64,000 bases of DNA from Sarcocystis neurona. Its lineage: Eukaryota > Apicomplexa > Conoidasida > Eucoccidiorida > Sarcocystidae. Below, in pieces: positions 22,350 through 35,600 of the stretch. The translations under genes and the position numbers were made by a program. The first letter of the stretch is position 1. Every line of letters begins with the position of its first letter. The stretch lies in the NCBI GenBank assembly GCA_000727475.1, contig KL647290.1, positions 4,103,373-4,167,372 of the forward strand. Reading direction: 5' to 3'. The notes under the pieces were generated by a model that was given only the letters and a program-made list of their open reading frames with translations, was not told the DNA's origin and did no database searches.

Positions 22350-24000
22350 AGGAAGCAGAGGAACTGTGTTGCGTGTGTGCACCGAACTGAGAAGGTCGCG
22401 TCCGCGTTGTGCTACAGGTGTAAGCACGTAGTGTGATCTATTCATTTGTACGTATATATACATATATGTATACGAGAGTTGGCTCTGAGAGTGTGTCAAT
22501 GTATTGCGTGTCTCGGGGGTGGTGAGCTGCGTTCTTAATGAGAGGATAAAAAAATCCGAAGGTGGTGTTCTGCAGAGTTTGATTTAGTACGCACATTGAT
22601 AGAACTCTACCCTGTGTGTGCGTGTGTGGCGGGGAAATTTTCTCCGTTGCGGTGTACGTACCCTGCATCATTCACAACGATCTCCATCTCAAGTATTTCT
22701 GACGTCACGCCCTCCCCCTCTGACCGTGCGACAGTATACATCGATGTAGTGTACCCATACAACTATGCTTGAAGTCGTTGCCCAAAGTGCACGCTTGAAG
22801 CATCATGATTATGTGTCGTCAATCATCCGGGTGACCGCGAGCACCTGAGGAATGTCTCCTACCGATCAGCGTGATTACAATAATTTGACCTACAGCGTCC
22901 AGATGTTTCCCACGGTTGAAACCGTGCAGTGGCTGCGTTAGTTTACGCATCTCTTAGAAAAGACGAAATCCACTAAGGAGACTAACGGTACCAGAGTAAA
23001 ACATTTGTTTTCAAACAACCCCTCCGGATGCATGAACGCGTCAAGCTCTTCCCCTGTTTACAAGCAGGGCATCCTCTGCATGTGGGTAGGTCGTGGACGC
23101 GGAAATACGGGAGCCTCCACAGTAAATGTGTTTACCGTTCTGTGATGTCCTGGTTCGCGCCTTACACTTGCATGCCCACGACGCGTGCAGGAACGGCATG
23201 TGCGTCTCTCTGTATGTATGCAGCAACATTAGTAGCTACATTATGTGACCTGCGCACGTCGAGGACATACCTGTGGAACTGCAGTTGTACGTACGAACAT
23301 ATTGTGTGTATATATATCCACATACATCCATGCGTAGGGACACACTCAGAAACGCATGGGGGGACGGCGAGCAAAAAGTGTATAATTAGTCTCTTAGGAG
23401 CTCTGTACAACAGGAGCGATCAAAAGCATATGTTTTTCATCTGTCGTGCCGGAGGACTTCTACACCTGTGCGTGCCTTGAGCTCAACACTTGAAATTGGT
23501 CCAGATGTACAAGCGAATGCGTGCAAAGGAATGCGTCGTGTGCATGGCAATATTGGGCGTAATGCTCCTCTAACATGGGTTCACGAGAGAGCTGTGCCTT
23601 GCAAGGTTGTCGTGTGCTATCTGCTCCTACGTGTAAAAGGCGCTCCTCCATTCTGTTTTCGTGTTGCCTCTGTACTCTCAGCTACTGCGGTCGAATCGTG
23701 CCTTCGTGTTTCTGATACACCAGGACGCACACCAGCATGGATTGCTCCGTGTAGGGGTGCATTGTTCTAGTAGTACAGCTAGCACTGGCACTGCTGCCGC
23801 TGTCCAGGCGTGTTTTTCTTCTCATCCGTGGGTGTGGGCGTACACATGTCTGTATGTATAAATAGATAGGTACTCCGTATAGAAGTGTATACCTGTAGGT
23901 GTACGGATTTCATGTTGAGGCCTGAAAGCCGCCTTACAGGTGGAAATTGCCGTCCACCCATTTATTTGCAACACGCTTGCCGTATATGCATATCCGGTAT
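22350..24000. other. no supported gene
   Basis: Downstream of the JMJD6-like gene the sequence is of mixed composition with short ORFs in several frames and no domain or splice pattern I can recognise. A TA-rich patch lies at 22450-22475. Confidence 0.4.
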
Positions 24001-24019
24001 ACTTCTCCTTTCGTATTTC

Positions 24020-24230
24020 TATATGCACATGCGTGTGTGCGCGCACTGTGTACAGCTTGTCCGGTTCAACCTGCCCCATTACCACAAGTACGTCTTGCTT
24101 TTTGTTTTGAGCAGCTTGTGCATTTGCTATCACCATTCTGCGCAGCTGCTCCGGAACAAATGCGGAAACTGGCTTGGCAACATTGGACCGCAGCGCCACC
24201 TTTTTTTCCTCATTTCGTCGTGATATATAA
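24020..24230 (-). other. possible minus-strand exon, unidentified
   Basis: On the - strand this reads a charged, non-repetitive stretch, with PVSAFVPEQLRRMVIANAQA, then QNKKQDVLVVMGQVEPDK. A donor-like CAG|GTTGAA follows VVMGQ. The frame has stops just upstream, so the exon would have to start at an AG near 24229. No family is recognised and no partner exon is established. Confidence 0.25.
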
Positions 24231-25145
24231 TCCCCTGGCCCCGACACGAGATAGCGCACTCATTACTGCTACCTCTGCTTGTACACTTGCTCTTGTGCTG
24301 CTGCTGCCGCTGCTACTGCTGCTGTTGTCGGGCATGCACCGTCGCCGTTGTAGTCGCGACCGTACCGCATCTGGGTACACATTGAAACAGATGCGCAGGT
24401 TTACGTACGCACGCTTGTGCACACACGGACATGACACCAACACTCTAGTACCGTTTTAACTAACGCAAGGTTCGCGACACTCTTTAGTGCTGCATCTGCT
24501 GCTTCTGAGCACCCCAGCACTACGGCGGCTGCTGCTGGACGTGCTGCTGCTTATGTCTGGCGGCCGCGATTGATTTGGTTCTGCTGCAGTTGTTGCGCCC
24601 CTGGCGCCAACTTCTGCCGTTGCTCCTGGCTAGTTTCGATGGGATGCAGCCCTGCTGCAGCAGCTCCTGTGTTGGGGGAATCCTATCCGTAGTGTAGAGT
24701 CCTGTAGCGCTGCCCGTGCGCCGGCGCTGGTTCACACACAGTAAGTGCTGACTGCGCTGCCGCATCGGTGCCCGTTGCGCCGGAGAGCCGCTGGTGCTGC
24801 TAGTGTCACCGAAAGAGGGGACACCTGGTAGCTAGCTGGAAGCCGAACCCGCGTAGATACGGAGCCTGAAATTTGACGCACCACCACCATCAATATACGG
24901 CACCCCCTGTCTGGCACAGGCAAACCTATAAAGTGGAGGTTTTGAATAAACAGCAGATCGGTTCTCTTTTACCTGGATCGTACTGCCAGTAACTGCTTCG
25001 TTTGACGAGGCCTCGTTCGATTGGAGGGACTGCAGCAGCTGGCTGCAAGACACGCGACGAGTTGTGGAGCGCGCTACTGACGCACCAAATAAGCATCAAC
25101 AGCTGCAGCCATAGCTCCTACGCGACAGCAGGAGCAGCGGCTGTG

Positions 25146-25259
25146 ATGAGCCCCCGCCAGAGGGAGGCAGCTAGATCTCCTCCGTCGCCTCAACAACAGA
25201 CGTGGGAACTGGCGGGACGGATGTGGAGCAAACAGAAAACGCTGTTCTCAGGAGAGGCG
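25146..25259 (+). other. possible first exon, unidentified
   Basis: The + strand ATG opens MSPRQREAARSPPSPQQ, then TWELAGRMWSKQKTLFSGEA, and ends at a strong donor, GCG|GTGAGT. No in-frame continuation could be found. A charged + frame at 25654-25900 (RKAKNNKLGKGASRDGP) is the nearest candidate, but its phase does not match at the obvious acceptor. Confidence 0.22.
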
Positions 25260-27703
25260 GTGAGTGCGACAGTGAAACAAATCAATGTTACATTAGTCGA
25301 GTCCGCTGTCTGTATACACCAGGGCCTCCGTGCGTAAGCTCCTTTACGCGTTGTTGTACTTTTTCAGGTTTCTCTACTGGTATGCTTGTCTGTGCCTGCA
25401 TAGGGCTCCATGTCCGTCAACGCACAAATGTACGTAAATAGATTTGAAGGGGGAAACTGTGGCAGCTGTGGGGCGGATTTGTGCGGGTATGCACCCACAT
25501 AGACCGAGACGTCTCTACTCGTGCTCTTCTCTGAACATAAACGACCCCAAGTACATCAAAAGATGTTCTGCACTACGCTGCATAAACACAGCGTGCTAAG
25601 GAATTCCTCTGGTGAAGAACTGTGACACCGACGAAGACAAGTACTCATTACAGTGTTCGCGGGTGATCCGAGTAAGGCAGGCAAAAGGCAGCGTAAAGCC
25701 AAGAACAACAAGTTGGGAAAAGGAGCCAGTAGAGACGGGCCGATGTCAACTGGGAAGGAGGAAGAAGCACCAACAGCGAAACTGTGGAATCCCTTGAGGG
25801 AAAAACACAACGCCACCCCACGCTACCTGCAAGCTGACTTGCAGAACCACTTGCTAGTACCCCTTTATATCCAAAGCCTGCTTCGAACATGTGTTGTAAA
25901 GGTCTAACGAGGTACAAATGCGGTGCCGCTACGACCTCAAGCCCCCAAGGTACAGGTAATGATGTGAGGCAAGCATGCGTATTTTTGTAAGAAATGAGGG
26001 TTGTCGTGCTTTATCGTGCTTGAGCACTAGAATACAAAGGATGGGTTACTTTATAGACGCGCTAATCAGGTTGGAAGTTACGGCGCGGAAGAAGGGAAGT
26101 CAGATCACACGGCACCTTCCCTGGAGCTGGTCCCTACATGCAGGGAACCATCATATACTGTGCGGAGAACGATACGCGTTATACACGTAGGACGGTACAC
26201 AGAGACACAGGTATAAGCACATCAGTGCACACACATAAACCAGTTCGTATATGTATCCATATCTATGTATACACATGTGTGTATATACCTACGCGCGGAA
26301 GTGAACACCGCAGGCAGACGCGCGTCGCACTGTGGAACTCAAAAAACAATTTTACTTATACAGCACTTCCTCTTTCGCCTGAACGGGGAATATTTTAAAT
26401 CGTCGGCATATTAGCAAGCGAGCGGTGCAAGTTCTAGAGTTAGATAGTGTAAGCCTCCACAGGTCGACTGCGGACACTAGAGGGAGTGACAAGCTAGCTG
26501 GTAACGGGTGGAAGTTTGTGGTTACATCCTCGTTCACGTGTACCTTGTCGCATGTTACTTTCGTTTCAGTTTCTCTCGCTGTCTCAATCCTTTAAGACGT
26601 CCGTTCTTGAACCTAACACCCTATCACCGCTCAGCACTCGCCAAGCAGAAGAAGCTTTGTACAGCGTCAAGCGCGTAAAAGCGGTAGTGGAACCACTTCA
26701 CACACTTCTTGTATCCAAGTTTACTGAAAAATCCGTGCGTACCTGACTACAGTCTGCACTCCCCTCTTGCTTTTGCCTGACAGGTGTAGTGCCTCTCTGT
26801 AAACTTATTGATACGTACTTCTTGTGGTTCTTCCTGAACGCATGCAGATGTATACATGCGTGCGGCTTTCACTCTCGCTGCGCTGGTGTATATCTGTCAA
26901 TTTCCACATCTTCCTCTCCGCATAGTACATAGTATTGACTTTCCCTTTCTCATGCATGGTGTGTACTGCATCTTCGCCATGCTTCTTTCCCACATACAGG
27001 GCATAGTGCCTGCGTCCTTACCCTGCTTCAGCAGTGAAATGGTGCTGTGCATCTACGTGTGCGTAGCCCAATCCGTGGCCTTTCGAGCAGACGTTTCTGT
27101 GAGTCTACAGAGGCCTCCTTTTAACTAGTTGTCTACAGATACGCCTGCAGACGTCGACAAAGAACAGCGATACGGCACAGTTGGGAGCATATACATGCAC
27201 GTATGTGTACGTATATATAGGCCACGTAGATGCACGAAGTGTGCAGTCGTACGACTGGAGCCAAACAGAGGCCGCGTGACGTCATGCCACGTGTGTACCT
27301 CGGTGTCGGCGCACAAGCATACGCATATTTGTACTTGGACCACATGTATGTACGCGTGCATATGTGTACGCGTGTTTGTACATATCACGTCTGCGTGTGT
27401 TTGCCTCTCTATTCGCGTATATGTACGAATGTATGTATCTCGCATGGAGCTTTGCATGTCCCATACCATGCGTTTCTGTACACACACTTTTACAGTGTAC
27501 ACATTCAGCTAACCATGTACATGTCAGGTGTGGACCCATTAGCTCCCGTATCCTGAAACGGCAGGATGTAGACATGTGAATTTGCTTGTTTATGCCTGTG
27601 TAGCTGTCTGCATTTTTCTTTCTTATACAGGTGCTCACCTGTGTCTGTATGCATATATGTGTGAATACGCGCATGTACCCACTTCGCAAGTGTGTGTCTA
27701 CGC

Positions 27704-27941
27704 AGGAATCAGTCCCGCTTACAGAGGTGGAGTGTCTCATTATCCGCGTTACACGTATAAAGTTCGATTTTTAAAATCTTCCCCTGGAGGGGATAAACTC
27801 GTTCATCCCCTGAGAAATCCTAAGCGCCATCTTAAATCCATTTGCGGAGGAACAGCACCTCTACACCAGAGAGGCATCAATTTGCGCAGCCTTTGCCTAT
27901 CGTCCAGGTCGGTTAAGCCGAATATGATACTTCTGAATCCG
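27704..27941 (+). other. open + strand segment between an AG acceptor and a GTAAGT donor
   Basis: The segment runs from TGTCTACGCAG to AATCC|GTAAGT without a stop. It contains YKVRFLKSSPGGDKLVHP, then KRHLKSICGGTAPLHQRGIN. The K..PGGKLV....K..K..C.....L.GI pattern faintly recalls ribosomal protein eL34. The - strand of the same bases also has a good-looking frame (DLDDRQRLRKLMPLW), so the strand is not decided. Confidence 0.22.
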
Positions 27942-28700
27942 TAAGTTTCTTCACGGTGCTTGCTACGTATCCCTTGGCAGCGTGTGAGTCCTGTTCACTA
28001 GTTCCTTCCACGGTGATGACGCCAACAAGCGCCTGCCGCTGCGGTGGTGTTGCTCTTTTCCTATTTACCTGCTGCAGAATTGTACGGTTGCTTAACCAGG
28101 GGGAAGTTTTGATAAGGGAGAACACCGACCAGTTGGATTCATAGCGCTTTTTTGTACTATGTGCCGCAGCCGCGCTGCAGCGTGATAGCAGCAGCGGCAT
28201 CATCGTGTCTGGTGACGCTTGAAGCCGCAGCCGCAGCAGAAGCAACGGTCGTAAGACCCTAGCTACCTTACAATACTGTAGTCCCGACAGTAGCACTGAC
28301 ACCTATCTCACCTTTTTAGAGCACCGCCAGCACAGAAGAGGCGACAGCATTACCGTTCGCTACCGTCCCAACCGCAGAGCACCGGCAGCGTGCCTTTCGC
28401 CTACTAAAATAGCAGCAGGCCGGGCCACAGGTTCACAACAGCAGCAAGTCAGCAACAGGAGCAGCACCGTGTGGAGCATCATCTTGAGTGAGCCTCCTCT
28501 TCCCGGCGCAACCGTATCAACTCACTGCGCTGCATACTTCCTCAACTCTTCTACTTCGCGCGGATGGGGCGCGGTGCCGCTTCTGTAGCTTCCGCCACTG
28601 TTACTGTAGCTGTTCTTTCTCGCGCTGGTGGAGAGGAAAAGTTGCACAGCGCTTGTCATATTCCCCACACAGGGGGCCCAGCGCTTCCAGTAAGACGGTA
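27913..28700 (-). other. candidate terminal exons of an unidentified minus-strand gene
   Basis: Two - strand segments join in frame. The first, 28700-28526 (acceptor ACTGCAG), reads VPSYWKRWAPCVGNM and ends PREVEELRKYAA at a strong donor, CA|GTGAGT. The second, 28174-27913 (acceptor CGCTGCAG), reads KKRYESNWSVFSLIKTSPWL, then ITVEGTSEQDSHAAKGY, and stops at 27913. Two bases leave and one enters. No family is recognised. Further - strand frames at 28771-28980 and 29258-29540 may be upstream exons. Confidence 0.33.
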
Positions 28701-29785
28701 CTGCAGTTGCGGCTACCGTGTAACTGCACAGCAATGCAGCTGCTGCAGTATCTATTCCGTTTCGCGTAGGTTATATGGTGTTGTGAATCCAAACCTTCCG
28801 TCGTGCATCAAGGAAGGCCACACCAGGTGACTTCCCCTTTCTTTCGTCGTCCCGCTGTACAAACGCAAAGCGCGTACGCGTCGCGGCGGTGCTATTGCAG
28901 CTGTCGGTGCTGCATCGAGAGGCAACCCGTGATCGGCTGGGATCTGCGGCATCAGCTTCTCGCCCTACTTCCCGCTCCAATCTTCCCTCGAGCTGGTTAT
29001 ATGTATATTCGGTAGGACTTCCATTGTTCTACAGCGGCGAGCTTCGCACAAACTCGGCCGCTTCTTCCGGCGCGCATTAGTGCCTGCTTTCAGCTCAACT
29101 GGAAAACCTCCGACTTCACCATCTGTTATTGCTGTTGTGTGTGGGGTGATGAGGGACGCGAGGGAGCCTCAGTTGCGTTCGTTGCTGGCAGCACACTTGT
29201 TCTTCTCTCAGCAGAAAACAGTTGGAGGGCCAGGGGCAGGCAAGCAGGTACACCACCTCAGCAGCACCACCAGCGAGGCAAACGGAACAGCCGCGAGCGA
29301 GCGGTAGAGCCTGATGACTCGCTGTAGAAGCGGCTACAGCCGGAAGGACACTCAACGACAGCGATGGCGGCGCTGGTGTACGGTTGTCCCAGCCGCATCA
29401 AAAGCCAGGTGTAGCGCACCATCAGCGCCTCTAAAACCGTGGCGACTGCGCCTCGGCTGCCGCGCGAGCCAGTTGTGTGTGGTCGGTCCTCCAAACGCTG
29501 GGTGACACGGCTAGCAACCAGCAGTACCCAGCAGCAGCAACAGTACAACTGGCGAAGGCAGCGAGCGACAGCCCAACCCAGTAGGACCATGGGCAACAGC
29601 AGCAGCGGTGACCGGGCAACACGCCAGTAGGGCCGCAGTGCGCCGAGGTGTTTGTTTCGAGTTACCGACGTCGATTCTACGCGGAAATTTACTCTGCAGA
29701 TTGCTATTCAAGTGACTCTCTAGTGCCCTTGAGGAGAAGCAGGAGCGGATCTTGAACGGCACAGCAGGTCGCCGTGTCTTCCGTC

Positions 29786-30151
29786 TCATCCTGTGTCTTT
29801 ATTACAGTACTCAACCTCAACGTCGAGCCGGCCTGCAGGTGTCCGTGTGCCGCGGGAGGTGTGGTTCTTGCTAATGCCGCTGCAATTTCTCCGGCTGCTC
29901 TGTTCTATGGCCTGTCTGCACGGCGGGACCTGCCGCCGCTTACGCTCTAGCCGGTCCGTCGCAGCCGCCACCCCCCTGCCGCGGACCAGCGCGTCCTTAG
30001 ACGTAGAACCATGTTCAGAAGATCTACATTTTGACGCAACAGCACGCTTCAGATGACTTTGTTGCAGCCCGTCTTTACCCATTTCTGCATCGCGCGTACC
30101 GCCTGGTCCACCAGATAGGGCCGGATGCGCTTCGACTCGCCGGTTCGCCAT
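29786..30151 (-). other. candidate 5' exon of an unidentified minus-strand gene
   Basis: The - strand frame opens with ATG at 30151 (MANRRVEAHPALSGGPGG) or with a better-context ATG at 30082 (AGAAATGGG; MGKDGLQQSHLKRAVASK). It stays basic and Ser-rich to GRLDVEVEYCNK near 29800, where GAG|GTTGAG could be a donor. It may be the start of the gene ending at 27913. The region is GC-rich and other frames are also open. Confidence 0.28.
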
Positions 30152-30299
30152 CCGCTGCAGTGTATATGTATCGTGTGTACGTACAAATGTGAATGCAGGT
30201 TGCAGATACTCTATCCTGCTTTCTTTGACCATCCTGTTTTTCCGTGCTTGTCCTATAAGCCGGATCTGAAACTACAAGGAGAGATCCGCTACGCAGTTC

Positions 30300-32609
30300 T
30301 GTACCGCTGCGACAGGCTGCAGATCTGCTCCGGTGGCGACACTTACCGCTACTGATGGAACTGCCTACTTTTGACGGCAGCGAGTGATGCTTTCTGGTGT
30401 ACGTCCGCTGACTCCGGGGGACTGTTTCTTCTGCTGAGAACGTACCGCTGCGGAGAGGCACTTCCCTCGCGGCAGCAGCGGAACAGCAGAGATTCAAGAA
30501 CCGCAACTCCACCAGCAGAACAACACAGCAGCGGCGAGGCCCGCGATGAAGTACCGTGTTTCCGAAGCAGCGGCGGGAGCAGCAACAGCAAGGATGCCAA
30601 CAGCAACATAAGAAGCAGATGCAGCTAGGCCAACATCGCCTGCAACAGCTCGTGCAACGCGGCGCAGCACCACAGTGACTGCACTAGCACCAGTACCGGT
30701 ACAGCAGCCGCGACAGGAGCAGCCGCAGCAACATCTGCAACAGCGACAACAGCGTTTGTATTGCCAGCAACGGCATCTGCTGCGGCGCGGTCCCGCAGTG
30801 GCACATCTTGAGCAGGAACGGTTCCACCGCACTACTCGACGCAGCACTAGCCAGAGGAACGCGTGCGCGGCAAGTGCGGCTATGCGGAAACAGTTTCGAT
30901 GTTCGCAGCAGCAGCATCTGCAAAAGTCACTAGATCTGCGGCAGGCGGCTGCGTCGAGCTGTCAACTGGAAAGACGCTCGGGCAGCTGCTGCAGTTTCTG
31001 CTGCGAGAAATGCTTCGCTTTACCGTTGCAACAACAGCAGGTTTCAGCGGGAACGGTTTCTCTGGCGTGTGTGCTGAAGCTGATACATGGGTATACCGCT
31101 GCCACAGGATCCGCCTCCCGATTTCGCTCACGTAGCAGGGTAGTGCGCGCGTCTTCTGCTCCTCCAGTGCTGCGCATCTTCGACGATTAGCAGCATGCAG
31201 AAGTATTCGGTGCATGTATACGTGTATATGTATCTTGACTTCTCCACAAATAGACATGTGTATACACGTGTCTACAGCTAGTGGACTTTCCCTCATAACG
31301 GACTCAGATGTGTGCTTTCTCGGAGCATGTTTAAGTCTGCACTGGCGTGCTGCTGACTTTTACAGCTGCAACGACCACTTCGCACTCGACACCGGGACGC
31401 ACGTCGTGATTAGTAAGAGTGGGACTCACTTGTGCAAGAGGGTCTTTATTCCTGTTTCTGACTTCCACTGCGGTGTCTACAAAACCGCATATACTTGTAT
31501 GCAGTTTAGACGTAGTTGGCAGTGTATGCCTGCATGGCTCCTGCTGACATTGTTTCTCTAAACACTTGCAAAACTGCGAATATATGCATGTATACACACA
31601 CTAACTGAGCAGGTAGAAATATATGTATACGTGTATGTATTCGCTTGCGTTAATGGATAGACCTCTGTTTGTACAGGTGTATAGCAAAACAACGAATACC
31701 TGTACACACATTCTACATACGCGCGAACTGCTCAGGTATACATATATATATATATATATATATATATGTATTTCACTCGCAAAGTCTGTGTACGTATGTC
31801 ACTATACAAAAGCTGGGCACCTGTGCGTGTATATATATATATATGAATATATTTATATATTTGTATTTCTCTATGAAGGGTATCTGCGCAAAGCAGCGGT
31901 GAAGTGCTGCCGTTGTCGCTCCACTAGTGGGAGAGAAGCTGTTGTTCAACTTCCTGGCAGCGCGCGGTGGCTCTTCCGCGCCTTTTCCGTCCTGCAAGAT
32001 TCTCTTTTCTACCAAAACACCCGCCTCGTCCTTCCTGGCTTCTTCTGCGGCGATTCGCTCCGGCTGCAGCTGCTGCTGGTGCAGAACGCTGCGGCTGCGT
32101 CTGGTGCTGGCACAGACAGCTGCTGCTGCGGCTCCTGCTGCTCGATACAGCTGGTGCAGAACAAGGAAGAGCAACGTGCGTTGAGTCGTGCGTTGCTGCT
32201 ACAGGAGCAAAAACGTGCTGCTGCTGCTGCTGCTCCTGCAGTCCTTCTCCAACTAACGCGTTAACAGCGCTGCAAACTCCAGCCACCAAATGGCAGCGGG
32301 GGGACTGTCGAGTCTTAGCACTCAGAGAAAATAAACGTGCGTGGGCGGGCACACAAGTACGTCTTCATAGCATATACATTTTCACGTCTACGCGGATGCA
32401 AAATTGTAAACATATGGATATACACGTATATTGTTGTGCGTAGTCGTGGAGTAGCAAAGATTTACGCATTTATTGCTGAACTCTCTGTAGGAGGTCGGGG
32501 ACTTATCGTCTGGAGGCGCAGCACGCACGCAGTAGGAGACTGCACTTCTGCCGGTTCGGCTGTCGTTGCTCCTGCCAGAAATATCGTTTCCGTTGCTTGG
32601 GACGAAAAA
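30300..32609. other. mixed CAG-rich and microsatellite sequence, no supported gene
   Basis: A CAG block at 30460-30960 gives a Gln-rich + frame (30675-31190) and an Ala/Leu-rich - frame. Neither is tied to splice sites or a domain. A long (TA)n tract lies at 31740-31768, and a CTG-rich patch at 32060-32250. The last few hundred bases must hold the promoter and 5' untranslated region of the F-box gene, but I see no specific element. Confidence 0.35.
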
Positions 32610-35600
32610 ATGGACTGTTCAGCCGACCATGTTAACTCGCGTCCAGCGGCACGCTTACATGTGCCGCTGCAGCAACAGCAGCTGGTGTGCCTGCAGCAAC
32701 AGCAGCACGTGTGCCAGCAGGAGCAGCAGCAGTTGCCGCACGAGGAGCAGCACCACTCGCAGCAGGAGCAGGGGATAATGCTGGTGAAGGCAGCGGACCA
32801 GGAAGTGCGGCAGCAAGGACAGGAGCAGGCGAGAAAGCAGGAACAGCGAAAAGAGCAGGACGGGAGGGAATCTCCTCAACAGCAGCATTGGCGGATGGGG
32901 AGAGAGGGCGGCGGTGTTGTAAGAGGGGGCAACAGCAGCTCAGACTCTGCAGCAGATCCAGGTGCCGCCCGAAGCAACAACAGCAGGGAGAGGACGGCAT
33001 TCGGCGTACAGAATAGTGAAAGCAACAGCAGCGGCTTTTCTTCGTCGTTGCTGCAAGAAAAGATGCGGCAGCCACACGTATCCTGTTTCTACTCTGCAGC
33101 TGCTTCAGAAGCAGCTGCGTCTCCGTCGCCCCCATTGATTTGCTCCTGCGTCCCCTCGACCGCTGCGTCACCGATTTTGCTGCCAGCAGCAGCAGCTGGA
33201 ATGGACCTTCTTGCAGCACCTGCAACAGCAGCCATAGAATTAGCACCGGCTACGACGGAACACGCTGTAACAACAGCAGCACCGGCAGCACCTTCAACCG
33301 CGATCTCGGGACAAACAGAAGCGTCGGTTTCGCCTTCTTCTCACCGTGAAGTTCCGTCTGCCTCGACTGCAGCAGCAGAGCAGCCAGCAGCGCCTCCAGA
33401 GGCAACACTGACGCATGCAGACGCCGGAGCCGCCGTTAAGCAGAAAGCAGGAGGAGCAGTAGGGAAGACCGCCGCAGCAGCAGGGAACGCACAGTGTCTA
33501 GACACGGCGGGACTCGAGATTTCACTTCTGTCACGCTCTGCTGGACTTCCTGGTGCAGTGCCATTCGCTGCTGGTGCACGCGGAGGAATTCCTGTCGGTA
33601 TTGTCGTTTCCACCGAGCCCCTCTCCCTGTCTGTGCTCGACGCAAACGACGAAGCAGCAGCTGAGGTACCACCCGCGGGAACCGCGTTAGCTGCAGCAGC
33701 AGCCTCGGGAGCAACAGCAGCAGCAAGAGGAGCAAGGGGACATGCTGCAGCTCCTGTTGGACGTGAGACAGCAGAGACAGCGGCAGCAAAGCAGAGGGCA
33801 GCAGCAGGCGATGGAGCGCCAACCGCAGCAGCCGGAGAAGGAAAGACATTGGCAGCTGCAGCCGAACCTGCGGCAGGAGCAGCCCTAGAGGCAGGGCGTC
33901 TGCGTTTGCCGTGGAACGTAGGAAGAAGCGCAGCGGTTTCAGCGGCAGATTCTTCAGGATTTGAAGAATCTTTTGAGTGTATAGACACCTTGTCTTCTCT
34001 GTCCTTGGACTGCTCAGATTCAGCAGTTTCTGCAACTGTCGGCGGCCTCCCCCCTCTTTTGGGCAGCTATGGAGAACTCTGTGTTAGGAGCTGCGCGGGC
34101 AGCTGCAACAGCAACAGCACGACCGACAGCAGCAGCATTTACAGCAGCCACACCAACAGCCACAACAGCTGCAGCAGGGAGAGCGACAGCAGTAACAGCA
34201 GCAGCACCACAAGTAGCTGTCTCAATAGCAACCCCACCGACTTGCAAAATCTTAGAGGCCAGAACAGAAGAAACAGCTGCAACAAACGGCGCTTCTCTAA
34301 CAACATGCTGTCACAAAGCAAGCGCGGCTGCAGCACCACTCACAGCTACTGTAGCGGCAACAGGGACAGCTACGTCAGCAGCAGCGGCATCTCTTACAGC
34401 AGCAGCGGCAACATAGACGGCAACTGCAGCAGTAACACAGATAGCTACGGCAACAGCAAGGATAGGGATAGCTACAACAGCAGCAACACGGATAGGTACG
34501 GCAGCAACAACAGCACGTTCAACAACAGCGACCACTGCGGCAGCGAGGACCAGAAGTTTGATGCATCTGCTGCAGTCACATCCGCACCGACGGAATTACC
34601 GAATCCAGCAGCAGCAGCAGCCATAGAAGGAGAAGCAGCGTCGACAGCAGCTACTGAAGAGAAGTCAGGAGTTTGTGCGTTTATTAAAGAAAGGGCAAGG
34701 AATTTCTGCAGCAGCAACGAAGCCGCTGAAGCAGGCGGAGCCAGCGTTTATAGCACGTACAAAAGCAGCAGCGACAGCCTGTGCAGCAGGAGCGGCAGCA
34801 GATCGAAGCAGGGCAGCTGCAGCGGCAGCAGGGGAGGAGGAGATCCCTCCTGCTATGGTGTCGTGAACTCTTTGAAGGAAGGTTTGCGGAGGGAGTGCTG
34901 CTGCGGCGCTGCGGTTGGAGAGAGACTCTGCGTCGTTTCCTGCTGCTGCAGGGAACATCGACAGCAACAGGCGAATGAAGCAGAAAAAGCTGCAAGCATC
35001 GCGTGTAAAAGGCGGGAATGCCGGCGGTCATCTGGAAACGATACCTCGCAGCATATCCAGCAGAAACATGCGGAGAAGCAGCAACACTCGGAGCAGCAGC
35101 AGCAGTCTGCCGACTGGCAGCAGCAGCAGCAAGGCCAGACCGGGGGATCCGTGGGTGATTCCGGCGCACATGCTGAAGGACCAGGTATCCCGAATTCGCG
35201 TAGTTCACCACGGCTGCAGGCTCCACCAAGAACCGCAAAAGACAGAGAAAGGACTTCAGCAGCACCACCTCGCAGCGAGGAGGGAATTTCTTTCGCTTTT
35301 ACAGCGGCAGCAGGCTCCTTGGCAACAGCAGCAGCAGGCTCCTTGGCAACAGCAGCAGCAGGCTCTGCGACAACAGCAGCAGCAACTGATTCTGAAGCAG
35401 AAGATGCAGGCGCGAGGAAAGAGGCAGCGGGCGGTCTTGACGTCTGCTGCATAAGACAGTTCCACCGATCCTGTCGACAGGATAGCGCGCAGGCATTTCA
35501 ACAACAGCAGCAGCAGGAACAGCAACAACAGCAAGAGCAGCAGCAGCAACAGAAGCTGGAACAGCGGAACCAGAAAGAACAGCAACGCCAGCAGCATGAA

